Shown: piece by piece, positions 1 through 8,382 of the stretch | Numbering within the stretch: position 1 is the stretch's first letter | How the letters are laid out: every line of letters starts with the position of its first letter | Assembly: GCF_018531445.1 (NCBI RefSeq) | Contig: NZ_JAHDTH010000049.1 | Location: 1 to 40,223 of the forward strand | DNA from: Pseudonocardia lacus | GTDB lineage: Bacteria; Actinomycetota; Actinomycetes; Mycobacteriales; Pseudonocardiaceae | Direction of reading: 5' to 3' | DNA length: 40,223 bases | Notes under the pieces: model-generated | Seen by the model: only the letters and a program-made list of their open reading frames with translations | Told to the model about the DNA's origin: nothing | Database searches by the model: none | Program-made: the position numbers and the translations under genes

Positions 1-179
1 ACCTGGTCGCGGTGGAGCCGGGTGTGGTGTTCGCCTACGACCGCAACACCTACACCAACTCGCTGTTGCGCAAGGCCGGCATCGAGGTCATCACCATCGT
101 CGGTGCCGAACTGGGCCGGGGCCGGGGCGGCGGGCACTGCATGACCTGCCCGATCACCCGCGACGCCGTCGACTACTGA
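1..179 (+). CDS. arcA: Arginine deiminase, C-terminal end (partial)
   Basis: Only the last 58 codons lie in the window, read from base 3 to the TGA at 177-179. Arginine deiminase hydrolyses arginine to citrulline and ammonia in the cytoplasm, the first step of the arginine deiminase pathway. The tail carries the family's catalytic signature, [13 protein letters not shown], in which the Cys of HCMT is the nucleophile, preceded by a stretch reading [10 protein letters not shown] that also matches the family. The gene ends 17 bases before the next start. Nothing can be said about its beginning or its operon partners upstream. Confidence 0.93.
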   Translation, partial: LVAVEPGVVFAYDRNTYTNSLLRKAGIEVITIVGAELGRGRGGGHCMTCPITRDAVDY

Positions 180-196
180 GCGGCCGGGGAGCGGGG

Positions 197-664
197 ATGA
201 CGACGACACCCGGTCCGTCGACGCCCGGGCCCGCCGGCCCGGTCGAGTGGATCGCGATCACCTTCGCCGGCGGCGCGCTCGACCCGGGGGTCGTGCCGCC
301 ACTGGCCGCGCTGGTCGACACCGGGACCGTGCGCGTGCTCGACGCCGCGGTCGTCCACAAGGCGCCCGACGGCACCGTCACCGGGGCCGAGCTCGACGAG
401 GAGGGCCCCGACATCAGGGCGGGCTTCGAGGGCGTCGACGGCGAGATCCTGCAGGTGCTCAGCGACGGCGACCTGCGCGGGATCGCCGAGAGCCTGCGGC
501 CGGACACCACGACGCTGGTGCTGGTCTGGGAGAACCGGTGGGCCGGGGCGTTCGCCGAGCAGGTCCGCCGGGCCGGCGGGACCGTACTGGCCCACGACCG
601 GATCCCACCCGAGGACGTCGAGCGGGCACTGCGCGCGGCCGACCCGGAAGGGGTGCACGCATGA
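197..664 (+). CDS. DUF6325 family protein
   Basis: A 155-residue soluble protein recognised as DUF6325, an actinobacterial family of unknown function. After a Pro/Gly-rich N-terminus (1-14) come the typical GPVEWIAITFAG opening, LAALVDTGTVRVLDAAVV and a C-terminal segment TLVLVWENRWAGAFAEQVR. There are no membrane segments or signal peptide. Its ATGA overlap with the following SHOCT gene implies translational coupling; DUF6325 beside a SHOCT protein is a pairing I recall from other actinobacteria. The role is unknown. The neighbours (small membrane protein, MscS channel) suggest an envelope or stress function, which is inference. Confidence 0.85.
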   Translation: MTTTPGPSTPGPAGPVEWIAITFAGGALDPGVVPPLAALVDTGTVRVLDAAVVHKAPDGTVTGAELDEEGPDIRAGFEGVDGEILQVLSDGDLRGIAESLRPDTTTLVLVWENRWAGAFAEQVRRAGGTVLAHDRIPPEDVERALRAADPEGVHA

Positions 665-984
665 GGCGCCGATTCGGTCGTGGGCGCGGCGGCCCGGGCC
701 TGCTGGCCACCGTGGCCCGCACCGCCGTCGTCGCCGGGACCGCCACCGCGGTCTCCGGGCGGGTCGCGAGCATGCAGGAGCGGCTCTCCGCACCCCCACC
801 CGCACCCCCACCCGCGCCCGTGCCTCCGCCCCTGCCTCCGCCCACGCCGCCGGCTCCGCCCCGGGCCGCGGTGTCGGTCGACGACCTGCACGCCCAGTTG
901 CTCAAGCTCGCCGAGCTCAAGCAGGCCGGACTGCTGACCGAGGGCGAGTTCGCCCAGCAGAAGTCCCGGCTGCTCGGCAGCTGA
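661..984 (+). CDS. SHOCT domain protein with proline-rich linker
   Basis: A 107-residue protein in three parts: a basic N-terminus (MRRRFGRGRGG) with a short Ala/Val-rich stretch at about 12-33, a proline-rich linker at about 42-68 made of PPAP and PPLPPP repeats, and a C-terminal SHOCT domain at about 72-107 (DDLHAQLLKLAELKQAGLLT then EGEFAQQKSRLL). SHOCT is a short helical module found at protein ends, thought to mediate oligomerisation. The ATG lies inside the stop region of the DUF6325 gene (ATGA), so the two are probably translated together. The N-terminal stretch could be a weak membrane anchor. Confidence 0.85.
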   Translation: MRRRFGRGRGGPGLLATVARTAVVAGTATAVSGRVASMQERLSAPPPAPPPAPVPPPLPPPTPPAPPRAAVSVDDLHAQLLKLAELKQAGLLTEGEFAQQKSRLLGS

Positions 985-1002
985 ACCGGAAGGGACGCCC
1001 CC

Positions 1003-1617
1003 ATGCTGTCGACGGTCCCGGCCGCACCCGCGGCCGACCTGGCCGGGCTCGGCGTCGCCTCGCTGCTGGCCGGCATGCTGCTCTGCTTCATCGGGGTCCG
1101 GTCGCTGAAGCTGGTCGGCGCGTGCGCCGGGTTCGGGCTCGGGTCGGGCCTGGCCGCCGCGCTCGGCGGCGGGGCGGTCGTCGCGGTCGTCGTGGGGATC
1201 GGGGCGGCGATCGGCGGGGTCCTGGCGGTGGCGCTGCTGCTCCGGACCGGCCTGTTCATCGTGGGCGCGCTGGCCGGTGGCGTCGTCGCCGCGGCCGGGT
1301 ACCGCACCCTCCCGCGGGGCACGTCCTGGCATCCGGGCCTGGTCGTGCTGGTGGTCCTGGCCGTCGCCCTGCTCTGCGGGGCCGTGGTGCTGCACGTGCG
1401 GGGCCCGTTGCTGCGCGCGGTCAGCGCCCTCGCCGGGGCCGCGCTCGTCGTCCGCGGCGTCGTCGAGGCCGGACCGGCCTTCCTCGGGTTCCTCCGCAGC
1501 CCGGCGACCTGGGTGGAGAGCCTGGTCGCGCTCGCCGCGCTGCTGGCGCTCGCCTGGGCGGGGTTCACCACCCAGCGCGACCGGACCCACGCGCCCGGTC
1601 CGTGGCCCGCGGGCTGA
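1003..1617 (+). CDS. Multi-pass membrane protein, TMEM198/DUF4203-like
   Basis: A 204-residue, strongly hydrophobic protein with about six or seven predicted membrane segments separated by short loops: around residues 11-29, 32-55, 56-75, 78-97, 108-128, 131-150 and 170-187. The Gly/Ala-rich segment pattern resembles TMEM198/DUF4203 proteins, but this is a pattern match only. The ATG at 1003 follows the GGAAGG-like sequence at 987-992, 18 bases after the SHOCT gene. It overlaps the MscS start downstream, so all four genes from 197 to 2630 look like one operon. No catalytic motif is visible. Confidence 0.7.
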   Translation: MLSTVPAAPAADLAGLGVASLLAGMLLCFIGVRSLKLVGACAGFGLGSGLAAALGGGAVVAVVVGIGAAIGGVLAVALLLRTGLFIVGALAGGVVAAAGYRTLPRGTSWHPGLVVLVVLAVALLCGAVVLHVRGPLLRAVSALAGAALVVRGVVEAGPAFLGFLRSPATWVESLVALAALLALAWAGFTTQRDRTHAPGPWPAG

Positions 1618-2630
1618 TCGCCCCGGTCGCCGCGGTCGGGCCGCCGCCGGAGGGGATCTGCGGCCCGCGGACCCGGATCGTCTGCTCCTGGGTCTACGAC
1701 CTGACCGGGGGCGACGCCACCGCCGCCGCGGTCGCGGACTGGCTGCTCGGCCGCCCGATCGCGATCGGCGCCGTGCTGCTGGCGGGCTGGGCCCTGCGCT
1801 GGCTCATCCGCAGGCTCGTCGGCCGCGGGGTGAACCGCATCCTCGCCCAGGCCCCGGTCCTGCGCCGGGCCACCACGTCGGCAGCACAGGCGAGCGCGGA
1901 CGGACACCTGCCGTGGGACGAGGCCCGCCGCTCCGAACGCGCCCGTGCGGTCGCCACCGCGGTGTCCAGCACGCTGAGCGCCCTGGTGTGGGTCGTGACC
2001 GTGATCGCGGCCGCGGGCATCCTCGGCCTGGACGTCGGACCGATCCTGGCCAGCGCGGGCCTGGCCGGGGTGGCGATCGCGTTCGGCGCCCAGAGCCTGA
2101 TCCGCGACCTGCTGGCCGGGGTCTTCATCCTGCTGGAGGACCACTTCGCGATCGGCGACGAGGTCGACCTCGGCGACGGGGTCGGCGTCGTCGAGCGGAT
2201 GACCCTGCGCGAGACCGTCCTGCGCGACCTCGACGGCACCGTGTGGCACGTCCGCAACGGCGAGATCAACCGGGTCGGCAACCACTCGCAGGTCTGGTCG
2301 GCCGCGATGCTGGACATCACCGTCGCCCACGGCACCGACCTGGCCGCGGCCCGCGCCCTGCTGACCGCGGTCGCCACCGAGGTCGCCGCGACGGCACCGT
2401 TCGACCAGGAGGTGCTCGAACCGCCGGAGGTGCTCGGCGTCGAGGCGCTGAGCGCCGACGGTGTCACGCTGCGACTGCTCGTCAAGACCCTCGCCGGCCG
2501 CCAGTTCGGGCTCCAGCGGGCGCTGCTGGAGGGCATCGCCGACTCGTTCCGGTCCCACGGCGTCGACCTAGGCGCCCGGGAGCTCGCGGTCCGGGTGCGG
2601 CGGACCGCCCCGGTGCCCCCCGCGGACTAG
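1602..2630 (+). CDS. Mechanosensitive ion channel, MscS family
   Basis: A 342-residue MscS-type channel that would open under membrane tension and release solutes after hypo-osmotic shock. Membrane helices lie near residues 40-62 and 125-150, followed by the pore-lining helix (LAGVAIAFGAQSLIRDLLAG) and the conserved FILLEDHFAIGDEVDLG that starts the beta domain. The cytoplasmic alpha/beta cage domain follows, with VRNGEINRVGNHS at its start. The GTG at 1602 is chosen because the membrane region begins soon after and it overlaps the upstream stop by 16 bases. The frame stays open further upstream, but that stretch is antisense-like and overlaps the previous gene. Confidence 0.88.
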   Translation: MARGLIAPVAAVGPPPEGICGPRTRIVCSWVYDLTGGDATAAAVADWLLGRPIAIGAVLLAGWALRWLIRRLVGRGVNRILAQAPVLRRATTSAAQASADGHLPWDEARRSERARAVATAVSSTLSALVWVVTVIAAAGILGLDVGPILASAGLAGVAIAFGAQSLIRDLLAGVFILLEDHFAIGDEVDLGDGVGVVERMTLRETVLRDLDGTVWHVRNGEINRVGNHSQVWSAAMLDITVAHGTDLAAARALLTAVATEVAATAPFDQEVLEPPEVLGVEALSADGVTLRLLVKTLAGRQFGLQRALLEGIADSFRSHGVDLGARELAVRVRRTAPVPPAD

Positions 2631-2643
2631 TGCCCCCCGCCGG

Positions 2644-3336
2644 TCAGCGGCCGAGCCCCTCCAGCACCTCGACCACCAGCCGGGTCCCGCCGCTGGCCAG
2701 GATCGTCACCGCGATCGCGGTGAGCAGGATCCCGGCGACCTTGTCCAGGAACGACGCCGTCGACGCCGACACGCGCTGGTGCACGAACGCCGAGGCGTAG
2801 AGGGTGATCGCGGTGACGGCGGCGTAGAGCAGGCCCGCGACCGACAGGCCCACGACGTCCAGGGTCGTGTCCGCCTCGGCCCGGAACGCGACGAAGAACG
2901 CGAACGTGGTGCCGCCGACGGTCAACGGGAACGTGATCGGCACGAACATGTACTCGCGCCACAGGCCCGTCTCGGCCGGCGCGATGCTGGCCGCGCCGGG
3001 GGCGTCGACGGGCTTCTTCGGCAGGTCCTCCGGGTCCACCGTCGGGTGCTCGGCGGTCCCGCGCATGAGCGCCACGCCCTCGTAGAGCAGCGCGATCCCG
3101 CCGGTGGTGGTGAGCGCCGCGGTGCTGACGCCCAGCAGCTCCAGGAGCGGCTCGCCGAGCCAGAGTGCGACCATGGCGAAGATCGCCACGTTGACGAACA
3201 GCCCGATCGCCAGCCGCCGCTGGTCGCTGCGGCCGAGGCGGCCGACGATCGGGAAGTACGAGGGGAGCGCGGCGATCGGGCTGTAGAGCGCGAACAGCGC
3301 CAGGAACAGCAGCAGCGGTTGCTCGAACAGGTCCAT
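2644..3336 (-). CDS. MarC family integral membrane protein
   Basis: A 230-residue protein with six membrane helices in the two-times-three arrangement of MarC. It was first linked to multiple antibiotic resistance, a role later doubted; the substrate is unknown. Recognisable stretches include FLALFALYSPIAALPSYFPI, FVNVAIFAMVALWLGEPLLE, LTTTGGIALLYEGVALM and MFVPITFPLTVGGTTFAF. A charged insert (HPTVDPEDLPKKPVDAPG) separates the two halves. The ATG at 3336 follows GGAGG at good spacing; an in-frame earlier start at 3375 lacks one. It converges on the MscS gene with only 13 bases between the two stops. Confidence 0.9.
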   Translation of the reverse strand: MDLFEQPLLLFLALFALYSPIAALPSYFPIVGRLGRSDQRRLAIGLFVNVAIFAMVALWLGEPLLELLGVSTAALTTTGGIALLYEGVALMRGTAEHPTVDPEDLPKKPVDAPGAASIAPAETGLWREYMFVPITFPLTVGGTTFAFFVAFRAEADTTLDVVGLSVAGLLYAAVTAITLYASAFVHQRVSASTASFLDKVAGILLTAIAVTILASGGTRLVVEVLEGLGR

Positions 3337-3483
3337 CGCGGCCTCCGTCGTCCGTCGGATCGGGTTGCCGAGCAACTGACGCCGTCACCGGCGGGCAGGC
3401 AGGCACAAGGGTCCGCGCGGTCGGCGCGGGCAGCCTCGTCCGCCGCGGATGAGATGGCCGCGATCCGTCGGCTCCGCCGGCGG

Positions 3484-4473
3484 TCACACCGGCCGGGAGG
3501 CGAACAGGTCGAGCCCGAGGGTGCGGGACAGGAACTCCGCGACCACCCGGCCGCGCACGCTGTTGCCCGCGCCGTCCAGGGGCGGGGCGAACGTCCCGAG
3601 TGCCCCCTTGCCCGGGGCGACCGTGACCATCCCGCCGCCGATGCCGCTCTTGCCGGGCAGGCCGATGTCGTGCAGCCACTCGCCGGAGACCTCGTAGAGC
3701 CCGGCCGTGGTCATCGCCGCGAGTGCCGCCCGGCACGCCGCCGGCGGCACCACGAGCTCACCGGTGCGCGGCTGCACGCCGCCGTCGGCGAGGGTGGCGC
3801 CCATCAGGGCGATGTCGGTGGCGGTCACCGCGAGGCAGCTCTGGCGGGTGTAGAGCTCCACCGCCTCCTCCGGGTCGCACTCCAGGACGCCGATCTCGTG
3901 CAGCAGCCGACCGAGCGCCCGGTTGTGGTGGTTGCTCGCGGTGGCCGAGCGGTGCACGGCCTCGTCGAGCACGAGGTCGCGCCCGGCGAAGGCCGACAAC
4001 CCCTCCTGCAGCGCGCACCAGCGGGACTCGAACGTCGCCCCGGGGATCAGGCCGGTGGCCACGATCGCGCCGGGGTTCACCATCGGGTTGGTCCGGCCCC
4101 CCGGTCCGCGCCGCACGGCCGCCGCCGAGTCGAACGCCAGGCCCGTCGCGTTGACGCCGATCCGCTCCACCGCCGTCGCGGTACCGACCGCGCGGCAGGC
4201 GAGCGCGAACACGAACGGCTTGGCCACGCTCATGATCGTGAACGGCAGGCGGGCGTCACCGGCGGTGTAGACCTGCCCGTCGACCGAGGACACGGCCACG
4301 CCGAGCAGGTCGGGGTGCGCCCGCGCCAGCGCCGGGTACACCGTCGACACGGTGCCGCCACCGACGCCGCGGGCCAGCCGGCAGGACTCGGCCACCATCG
4401 CGCGCACCGACGGCGGTGGGGGCAGCGAGCCGGTCGAGACGAAGACCGGGGCTCTCGCGGACTCGGGGATCAC
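3484..4473 (-). CDS. glsA: Glutaminase A
   Basis: A 329-residue serine-dependent glutaminase that hydrolyses glutamine to glutamate and ammonia in the cytoplasm. The beta-lactamase-like catalytic S-x-x-K is S82-V-A-K85 (FTIMSVAKPFVF). Other family blocks are NPMVNPGAIVATGLIPG, ASNHHNRALGRLLHE, ELYTRQSCLAVTATDIALM (with the catalytic Tyr), KSGIGGGMVTVAPGKGALG and PPLDGAGNSVRG. Length is close to the usual 305-330. The GTG at 4473 is the best start, as further upstream the frame codes only low-complexity Arg/Gly/Pro sequence. It is divergent from the DUF1269 gene and seems monocistronic. Confidence 0.93.
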   Translation of the reverse strand: MIPESARAPVFVSTGSLPPPPSVRAMVAESCRLARGVGGGTVSTVYPALARAHPDLLGVAVSSVDGQVYTAGDARLPFTIMSVAKPFVFALACRAVGTATAVERIGVNATGLAFDSAAAVRRGPGGRTNPMVNPGAIVATGLIPGATFESRWCALQEGLSAFAGRDLVLDEAVHRSATASNHHNRALGRLLHEIGVLECDPEEAVELYTRQSCLAVTATDIALMGATLADGGVQPRTGELVVPPAACRAALAAMTTAGLYEVSGEWLHDIGLPGKSGIGGGMVTVAPGKGALGTFAPPLDGAGNSVRGRVVAEFLSRTLGLDLFASRPV

Positions 4474-4725
4474 CGGCCCGTTGTAGTGCCCAACCCGGCC
4501 CGCGCGGATCCCCCGCGCGGCCCGAGGTCGCGGCGCCGGCGCCGGGTCCAGCACCCGCCCGGGCCCCGCTCGTCCCCGCGCGGACCGGTCGGCACCGTGG
4601 CCCGCCGGGCCCGGCCCACCCGCACCGGGAACGCATCTCACCTCCCCTGGACGAGGCCCGGTCGCGGCGCCCCGACCAGCATCGGGGACCGGCGCCGACC
4701 GGGGTGCCCGGAGCGAGGAGCGAGC

Positions 4726-5211
4726 ATGGGGACGCTGACCGTGTGGCGGTTCGACTCGGAGGAGGGCGCCGACAAGGCCGTCGCGACGCTCGAGGACCTG
4801 GCCAGCAAGCAGCTGATCACGGTCTACGACGCGGCCACGGTGTCCTGGCCGAAGGGGGCGAAGAAGCCCCGGACGCGCCAGCTGAACGACCTGGCGGCCT
4901 CGGGCGCGCTCGGCGGGGCCTTCTGGGGCCTGCTGTTCGGGCTGCTGTTCTTCGTGCCGCTGCTCGGCGTCGCGATCGGGGCGGCGGCGGGGGCGCTCAC
5001 CGGCGCCCTCAGCGACGTCGGCATCGACGACGACTTCATCAAACGGACCCGTGACGAGGTCACCCCGGGCACGTCGGCGCTGTTCGTGCTGACCTCCGGC
5101 GCGGTGCTGGACAAGGTCAGCGCGGCGTTCGAGGGCCAGGCCCCGCACCTGATGTTCACCAACCTGTCCACCGAGCAGGAGAAGACGCTGCGCGAGGCGT
5201 TCGCGGAGTAG
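4726..5211 (+). CDS. DUF1269 family protein
   Basis: A 161-residue protein of the DUF1269 family (function unknown, often annotated as a membrane protein of uncharacterised role). It begins GTLTVWRFDSEEGADKAVAT, has a Gly/Ala/Phe-rich hairpin at about 64-100 (LGGAFWGLLFGLLFFVPLLG and GAAAGALTGAL) that probably inserts in the membrane, and then a globular part with GTSALFVLTSGAVLDKV typical of the family. The start has GAGGAG six bases upstream. Its last 56 bases overlap the end of the opposite-strand hydrolase gene. The 250 bases before it hold no other gene I can support. Confidence 0.88.
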   Translation: MGTLTVWRFDSEEGADKAVATLEDLASKQLITVYDAATVSWPKGAKKPRTRQLNDLAASGALGGAFWGLLFGLLFFVPLLGVAIGAAAGALTGALSDVGIDDDFIKRTRDEVTPGTSALFVLTSGAVLDKVSAAFEGQAPHLMFTNLSTEQEKTLREAFAE

Positions 5212-7231
5212 ACCGGCCGGCTACCGCGACGGGCTCGGTGGGACCGCTGATCCGAGGCGGTGCCCCGGGGACCGGGCCCGCTCGGCGGTCCCGCGCCACG
5301 TCGAGCACGGTCAGGGCGAGGTTGGCGGCCAGCGTCGCGCCGGCCAGGGCGGTCATGGCGGCCGGGAAGCCGTCGGTGACCAGCGCGCCGAGCCCCGACC
5401 CGACCAGGGCCGCCGCGAGCACGGGCAGGCCCGCGCGGCGGGGACGGCCGCGACGGGCGGCGGCCAGGTGGACGCCGACCCCGGCGGCGACCCCCATGGC
5501 CGGGACGGCGATCGACGGGCTGCCGAGGAAGGTCGCCGGCCACAGGCTCGCCGTGACCAGCAGGGCCGCCGCCCACGTCCCGAGGCCCAGCACCACCGGG
5601 GCGACGATCCGCATCGCCACCGACGTCCGCGGGCCGAACCCGCCCCGCCGCACCCGGCGGGCCATCCACCCGATCAGCGCGACGGCCAGCACCGCCGCCC
5701 CGATGAGGACCCCGACCAGCACCCGGGCCAGCGCGGGCAGGCTCAGCGCCCCCGGGTCGAAGCCCACCTGGCGGGGGCGGTAGCCGGAGTCGTCGACGAC
5801 GCCGGTGTCGAAGAAGGTGGTGAGCAGCGCGCGGCCGGCCCCGGGCTGCTCCCGCCAGAAGTCGCCGACGTGCCCGAACCCGGCCAGCACGACCTGCTCG
5901 CCGTTCGGCAGGGTCGGCAGCAGCTCAGCGGCGGCGTGGCCCGGCGGCGTCGAGAAGTCCAGCTCGCCGCCGACCAGCAGGGTCCGCACCGGGCTCGGCC
6001 GCGGCTCGCGGTACGCGACGGCATCGGGGGGCACCGGCCACACGTCGGTCAGCAGGCCGCCGGCCAGCAGGAAGTCGGCGGCGGCACCGCCGAGGATCGT
6101 GCCGGGGTCGCCGCCCGCGGCGTAGTAGGCGTCGACGACGGCGGCGTCGATCAGACCCGTCGCCGCCGCCTCCCCCCACACGAAGGACCCGGGGAAGACC
6201 AGCTCGGCCATCAGCGAGACCGCCCACAGGCCGCTCGGGTCGCCCTCGGCGGCGGTCAACCAGGCGTCCAGGACGGCGGGGGCGTTCAGCGGGGCCGCCG
6301 ACGAGGTGGTGTCGAACAGACCCCACAACGTCGCCGCGCGCACAGCCCCGTCCTTGACCGGCAGCGCCCCCCAGCGGTCCGGGACCTCGCCCGCGGTGGC
6401 GCGCAGGGTGGCGGCGAGGTCGTCGGTGCGGGACGCGCAGCCGGCGTCCTGCCGGCAGAGCTCGGCGTAGCGGGCGATCTGGGCGTCGGTGACCGTCGGG
6501 TCCCACAGGAAGTGACCGGGCGGGTTCACCCCGATCATCGCCGAGCGGTGCAGCGCTTCCGGCCGCCGCCACGAGTAGATCATCGCCGTGCGGGTGCCCG
6601 CGCTCTGGCTGAGCAGGTCGATCCGCGGGTAGCCGAGAGCGCGGCGGGCGTCCTCCAGGTCGTCGACGCGCTGGGTCAGCGTGTAGCCGGCCAGGTCGAC
6701 GCCCGCACCGGTCAACCGGCGCGCGCACGCGGCGAACGCCTCGGCCGCGCGGCGCGCCGCCTCCTCCCCCACCAGGTCGGCCGCGCCGCGCAACGCCGAC
6801 ACCACCTCCGCGCAGTCCAGGACGCTGGAGCCGTCGATCCCGCGGTACCCGACGAGCACGATGTCGTGGTGCTCGGCCAGCCGACTGGCCATCGGGAACA
6901 CCATGTTGGTCCGGCCGGGGCCGCCGGCGAGCCGGAAGATCGGCTCCGCCACGTCGGCGCCGGTCGCCCGGACCCGCACGACCGGCAACGCGATCAGGCG
7001 GCTACCGGGGTCGTCCCGGTTCTCCGGGACGACCAGATCCCCGCAGTCGGCGGCGAGGTCGCCGGCCTCCGTGGCGTACGTGCAGGCGCGCAGATCGAGC
7101 TCGCCCGCCCGGGCCCCCGCGGGCACGGCGATCCGGGTGTCGTGCGGCAGGGCCAGACCGACGAGGCCGGCCGTCGCGAGCCCGATCGCGACCAGAGCCA
7201 CCGTCCTGGACCGGCCGACGACACCCACCAC
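5156..7231 (-). CDS. Exported/membrane-anchored alpha/beta hydrolase (S33-like) with C-terminal membrane domain
   Basis: A 691-residue protein. Residues 1-29 form a signal peptide or anchor (VALVAIGLATAGLVGLALP). The hydrolase domain, about 45-480, resembles the tripeptidyl/prolyl aminopeptidase group (S33): oxyanion-region LAGGPGRTN (101-109), nucleophile elbow SQSAG with S210, Asp in GGELDFSTPP (D425) and His in GFGHVGDF (H454). The usual GxSYG is changed to SQSAG, which keeps the catalytic Ser. Residues about 497-640 form four or more membrane helices, so the enzyme domain is likely outside the cell. A short peptide or ester substrate is likely. Its 3' end overlaps the DUF1269 gene by 56 bases. 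Confidence 0.85.
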   Translation of the reverse strand: MVGVVGRSRTVALVAIGLATAGLVGLALPHDTRIAVPAGARAGELDLRACTYATEAGDLAADCGDLVVPENRDDPGSRLIALPVVRVRATGADVAEPIFRLAGGPGRTNMVFPMASRLAEHHDIVLVGYRGIDGSSVLDCAEVVSALRGAADLVGEEAARRAAEAFAACARRLTGAGVDLAGYTLTQRVDDLEDARRALGYPRIDLLSQSAGTRTAMIYSWRRPEALHRSAMIGVNPPGHFLWDPTVTDAQIARYAELCRQDAGCASRTDDLAATLRATAGEVPDRWGALPVKDGAVRAATLWGLFDTTSSAAPLNAPAVLDAWLTAAEGDPSGLWAVSLMAELVFPGSFVWGEAAATGLIDAAVVDAYYAAGGDPGTILGGAAADFLLAGGLLTDVWPVPPDAVAYREPRPSPVRTLLVGGELDFSTPPGHAAAELLPTLPNGEQVVLAGFGHVGDFWREQPGAGRALLTTFFDTGVVDDSGYRPRQVGFDPGALSLPALARVLVGVLIGAAVLAVALIGWMARRVRRGGFGPRTSVAMRIVAPVVLGLGTWAAALLVTASLWPATFLGSPSIAVPAMGVAAGVGVHLAAARRGRPRRAGLPVLAAALVGSGLGALVTDGFPAAMTALAGATLAANLALTVLDVARDRRAGPVPGAPPRISGPTEPVAVAGRSTPRTPRAASSPARWTGW

Positions 7232-7329
7232 GACACCCCACTCCGCGCACGACCAGGACGCAGCCGAGTGTCGTGAGGACGCGCAGTGCGTTCACTGGTG
7301 CACGCCCGTGGACGGGGGTGGGGCGGGCC

Positions 7330-7493
7330 CTACCGCCGGGCGGTCGGCGTGGCTCGGCGTCCCTGCACGAGGGCGCCTCGGTCCCCCTCGCGGGCGGTGT
7401 GGCAGACCGCTTCGGCGTTGTTCCCGTCCGGGTCGCGGACGAAGCCGCCGTAGTAGTGCTCGTGGTACTCCGGCCGGAAACCCCGAAGTCCAT
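7330..7493 (-). pseudogene. VOC/glyoxalase-family gene remnant with internal deletion
   Basis: Directly downstream of iclR on the same strand, the sequence GFRPEYHEHYYGGFVRDPDG followed by NNAEAVCH is the C-terminal block of a small VOC (glyoxalase/bleomycin resistance) protein. It is encoded out of frame with the only good start: an ATG at 7493 (MDF) preceded by a perfect AGGAGG at 7503-7508. The simplest reading is an out-of-frame deletion of some 80 codons that kept the ribosome site, start and C-terminus of a normal 120-residue gene. A full VOC protein would have metal ligands in two repeats; only the last strand region remains. It cannot code for a working enzyme. Confidence 0.65.
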
Positions 7494-7526
7494 GAGCGAT
7501 TGCCTCCTGAGCCGGGGAGGTGCGGC

Positions 7527-8315
7527 TCAGCGGACGGTGCGGTTGCCGTGCTCCAGGGACAGCCGGGCCTTCACGCCCAGCAGCGTCTCGACGATGAAGT
7601 CCTCGCGGGCACCGTCCAGGCGGCTCTTGGGCACCGAGATGCTCAGCCCGTCGATCGCGGGACGGGCGAAGGGCAGCGCCACGCCGAAGCAGCGCACGCC
7701 CACGCAGGACTCGTCGCTCTCCGCGGCGTAGCCGAGCCGGGCCGCCTCGTCGATGATCGCCAGCACCGCGTCCCGGTCGGTCACGGTGTGGGCGGTGAGC
7801 GCCTCGATGGTGTCGGGGACGAGGCCGGCGCGGACGGTCGCCGGCTGCTCGGCCAGGACCGCGCGGCCCAGGGCGGTCGAGTACGCCGGCAGCTGCCGGC
7901 CGACCGGGGAGTGCATGCGCAGGGGGTGCACGGACTCGCGCTTGGCGGTGTAGACGACGTGCGCCCCGTTGAGCCGGCCCAGGTTCACCGTCTCCTCGGT
8001 GACGGCGGCGAGCTCGTCCATCACCGACGCGGCGCGGGACAGGAAGGGGTCGCCGGCCAGGTACGCCGAGCTGGCCACCAGCGAGCGGATCCCCAGCTGG
8101 TACACGCTGCCGGTCGGGTCGGTCTGCAGCCAGCCGCGGTCGGTCATCGTCCGCAGCAGGGCGTGCAGGCTGCTCTTGGGGATGCCCAGCCGGGTCGACA
8201 GCTGCAGCTGGGTGCCCGGACCGTTCGCCGCGATCTCGTCGAGCAGGTCCAGGGCGCGGGCGGCCGACTTGACCGCACCCCCGGGGGTGCCGTTCGTCGT
8301 CACCTGCAGCTGCAT
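7527..8315 (-). CDS. IclR family transcriptional regulator of the kdu operon
   Basis: A 262-residue IclR regulator. The N-terminal winged helix-turn-helix is at about 14-75 (AARALDLLDEIAANGPGTQL then STRLGIPKSSLHALLRTM). The effector domain follows at about 90-255, with the family's LGRAVLAE, a conserved Cys (VGVRCFGVALPF) and SISVPKSRL. The ATG at 8315 has GGAGG upstream; a GTG nine bases further out overlaps that site and is less likely. It is divergent from kduI, with inverted GTTCA repeats in the shared promoter. IclR proteins commonly control sugar-acid and aromatic catabolism by binding a pathway metabolite, so this is the probable regulator of the operon to its right. Confidence 0.93.
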   Translation of the reverse strand: MQLQVTTNGTPGGAVKSAARALDLLDEIAANGPGTQLQLSTRLGIPKSSLHALLRTMTDRGWLQTDPTGSVYQLGIRSLVASSAYLAGDPFLSRAASVMDELAAVTEETVNLGRLNGAHVVYTAKRESVHPLRMHSPVGRQLPAYSTALGRAVLAEQPATVRAGLVPDTIEALTAHTVTDRDAVLAIIDEAARLGYAAESDESCVGVRCFGVALPFARPAIDGLSISVPKSRLDGAREDFIVETLLGVKARLSLEHGNRTVR

Positions 8316-8382
8316 CGCGGGCACCTCCGGTCGTGCGTGCGCCTCGTCCGCGCCTCACTACGGGAATCGTAGCCTCCCGCTC

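Noticed and set aside
2614..2640. Direct repeat TGCCCCCCGC around the MscS stop, considered as a terminator
   Set aside because: It is a direct, not inverted, repeat in a C-rich stretch with no T run; probably chance or slippage.
4474..4725. Region between glutaminase and DUF1269 genes, considered for a small gene
   Set aside because: Only low-complexity frames were found and no start with a ribosome site other than those of the flanking genes.
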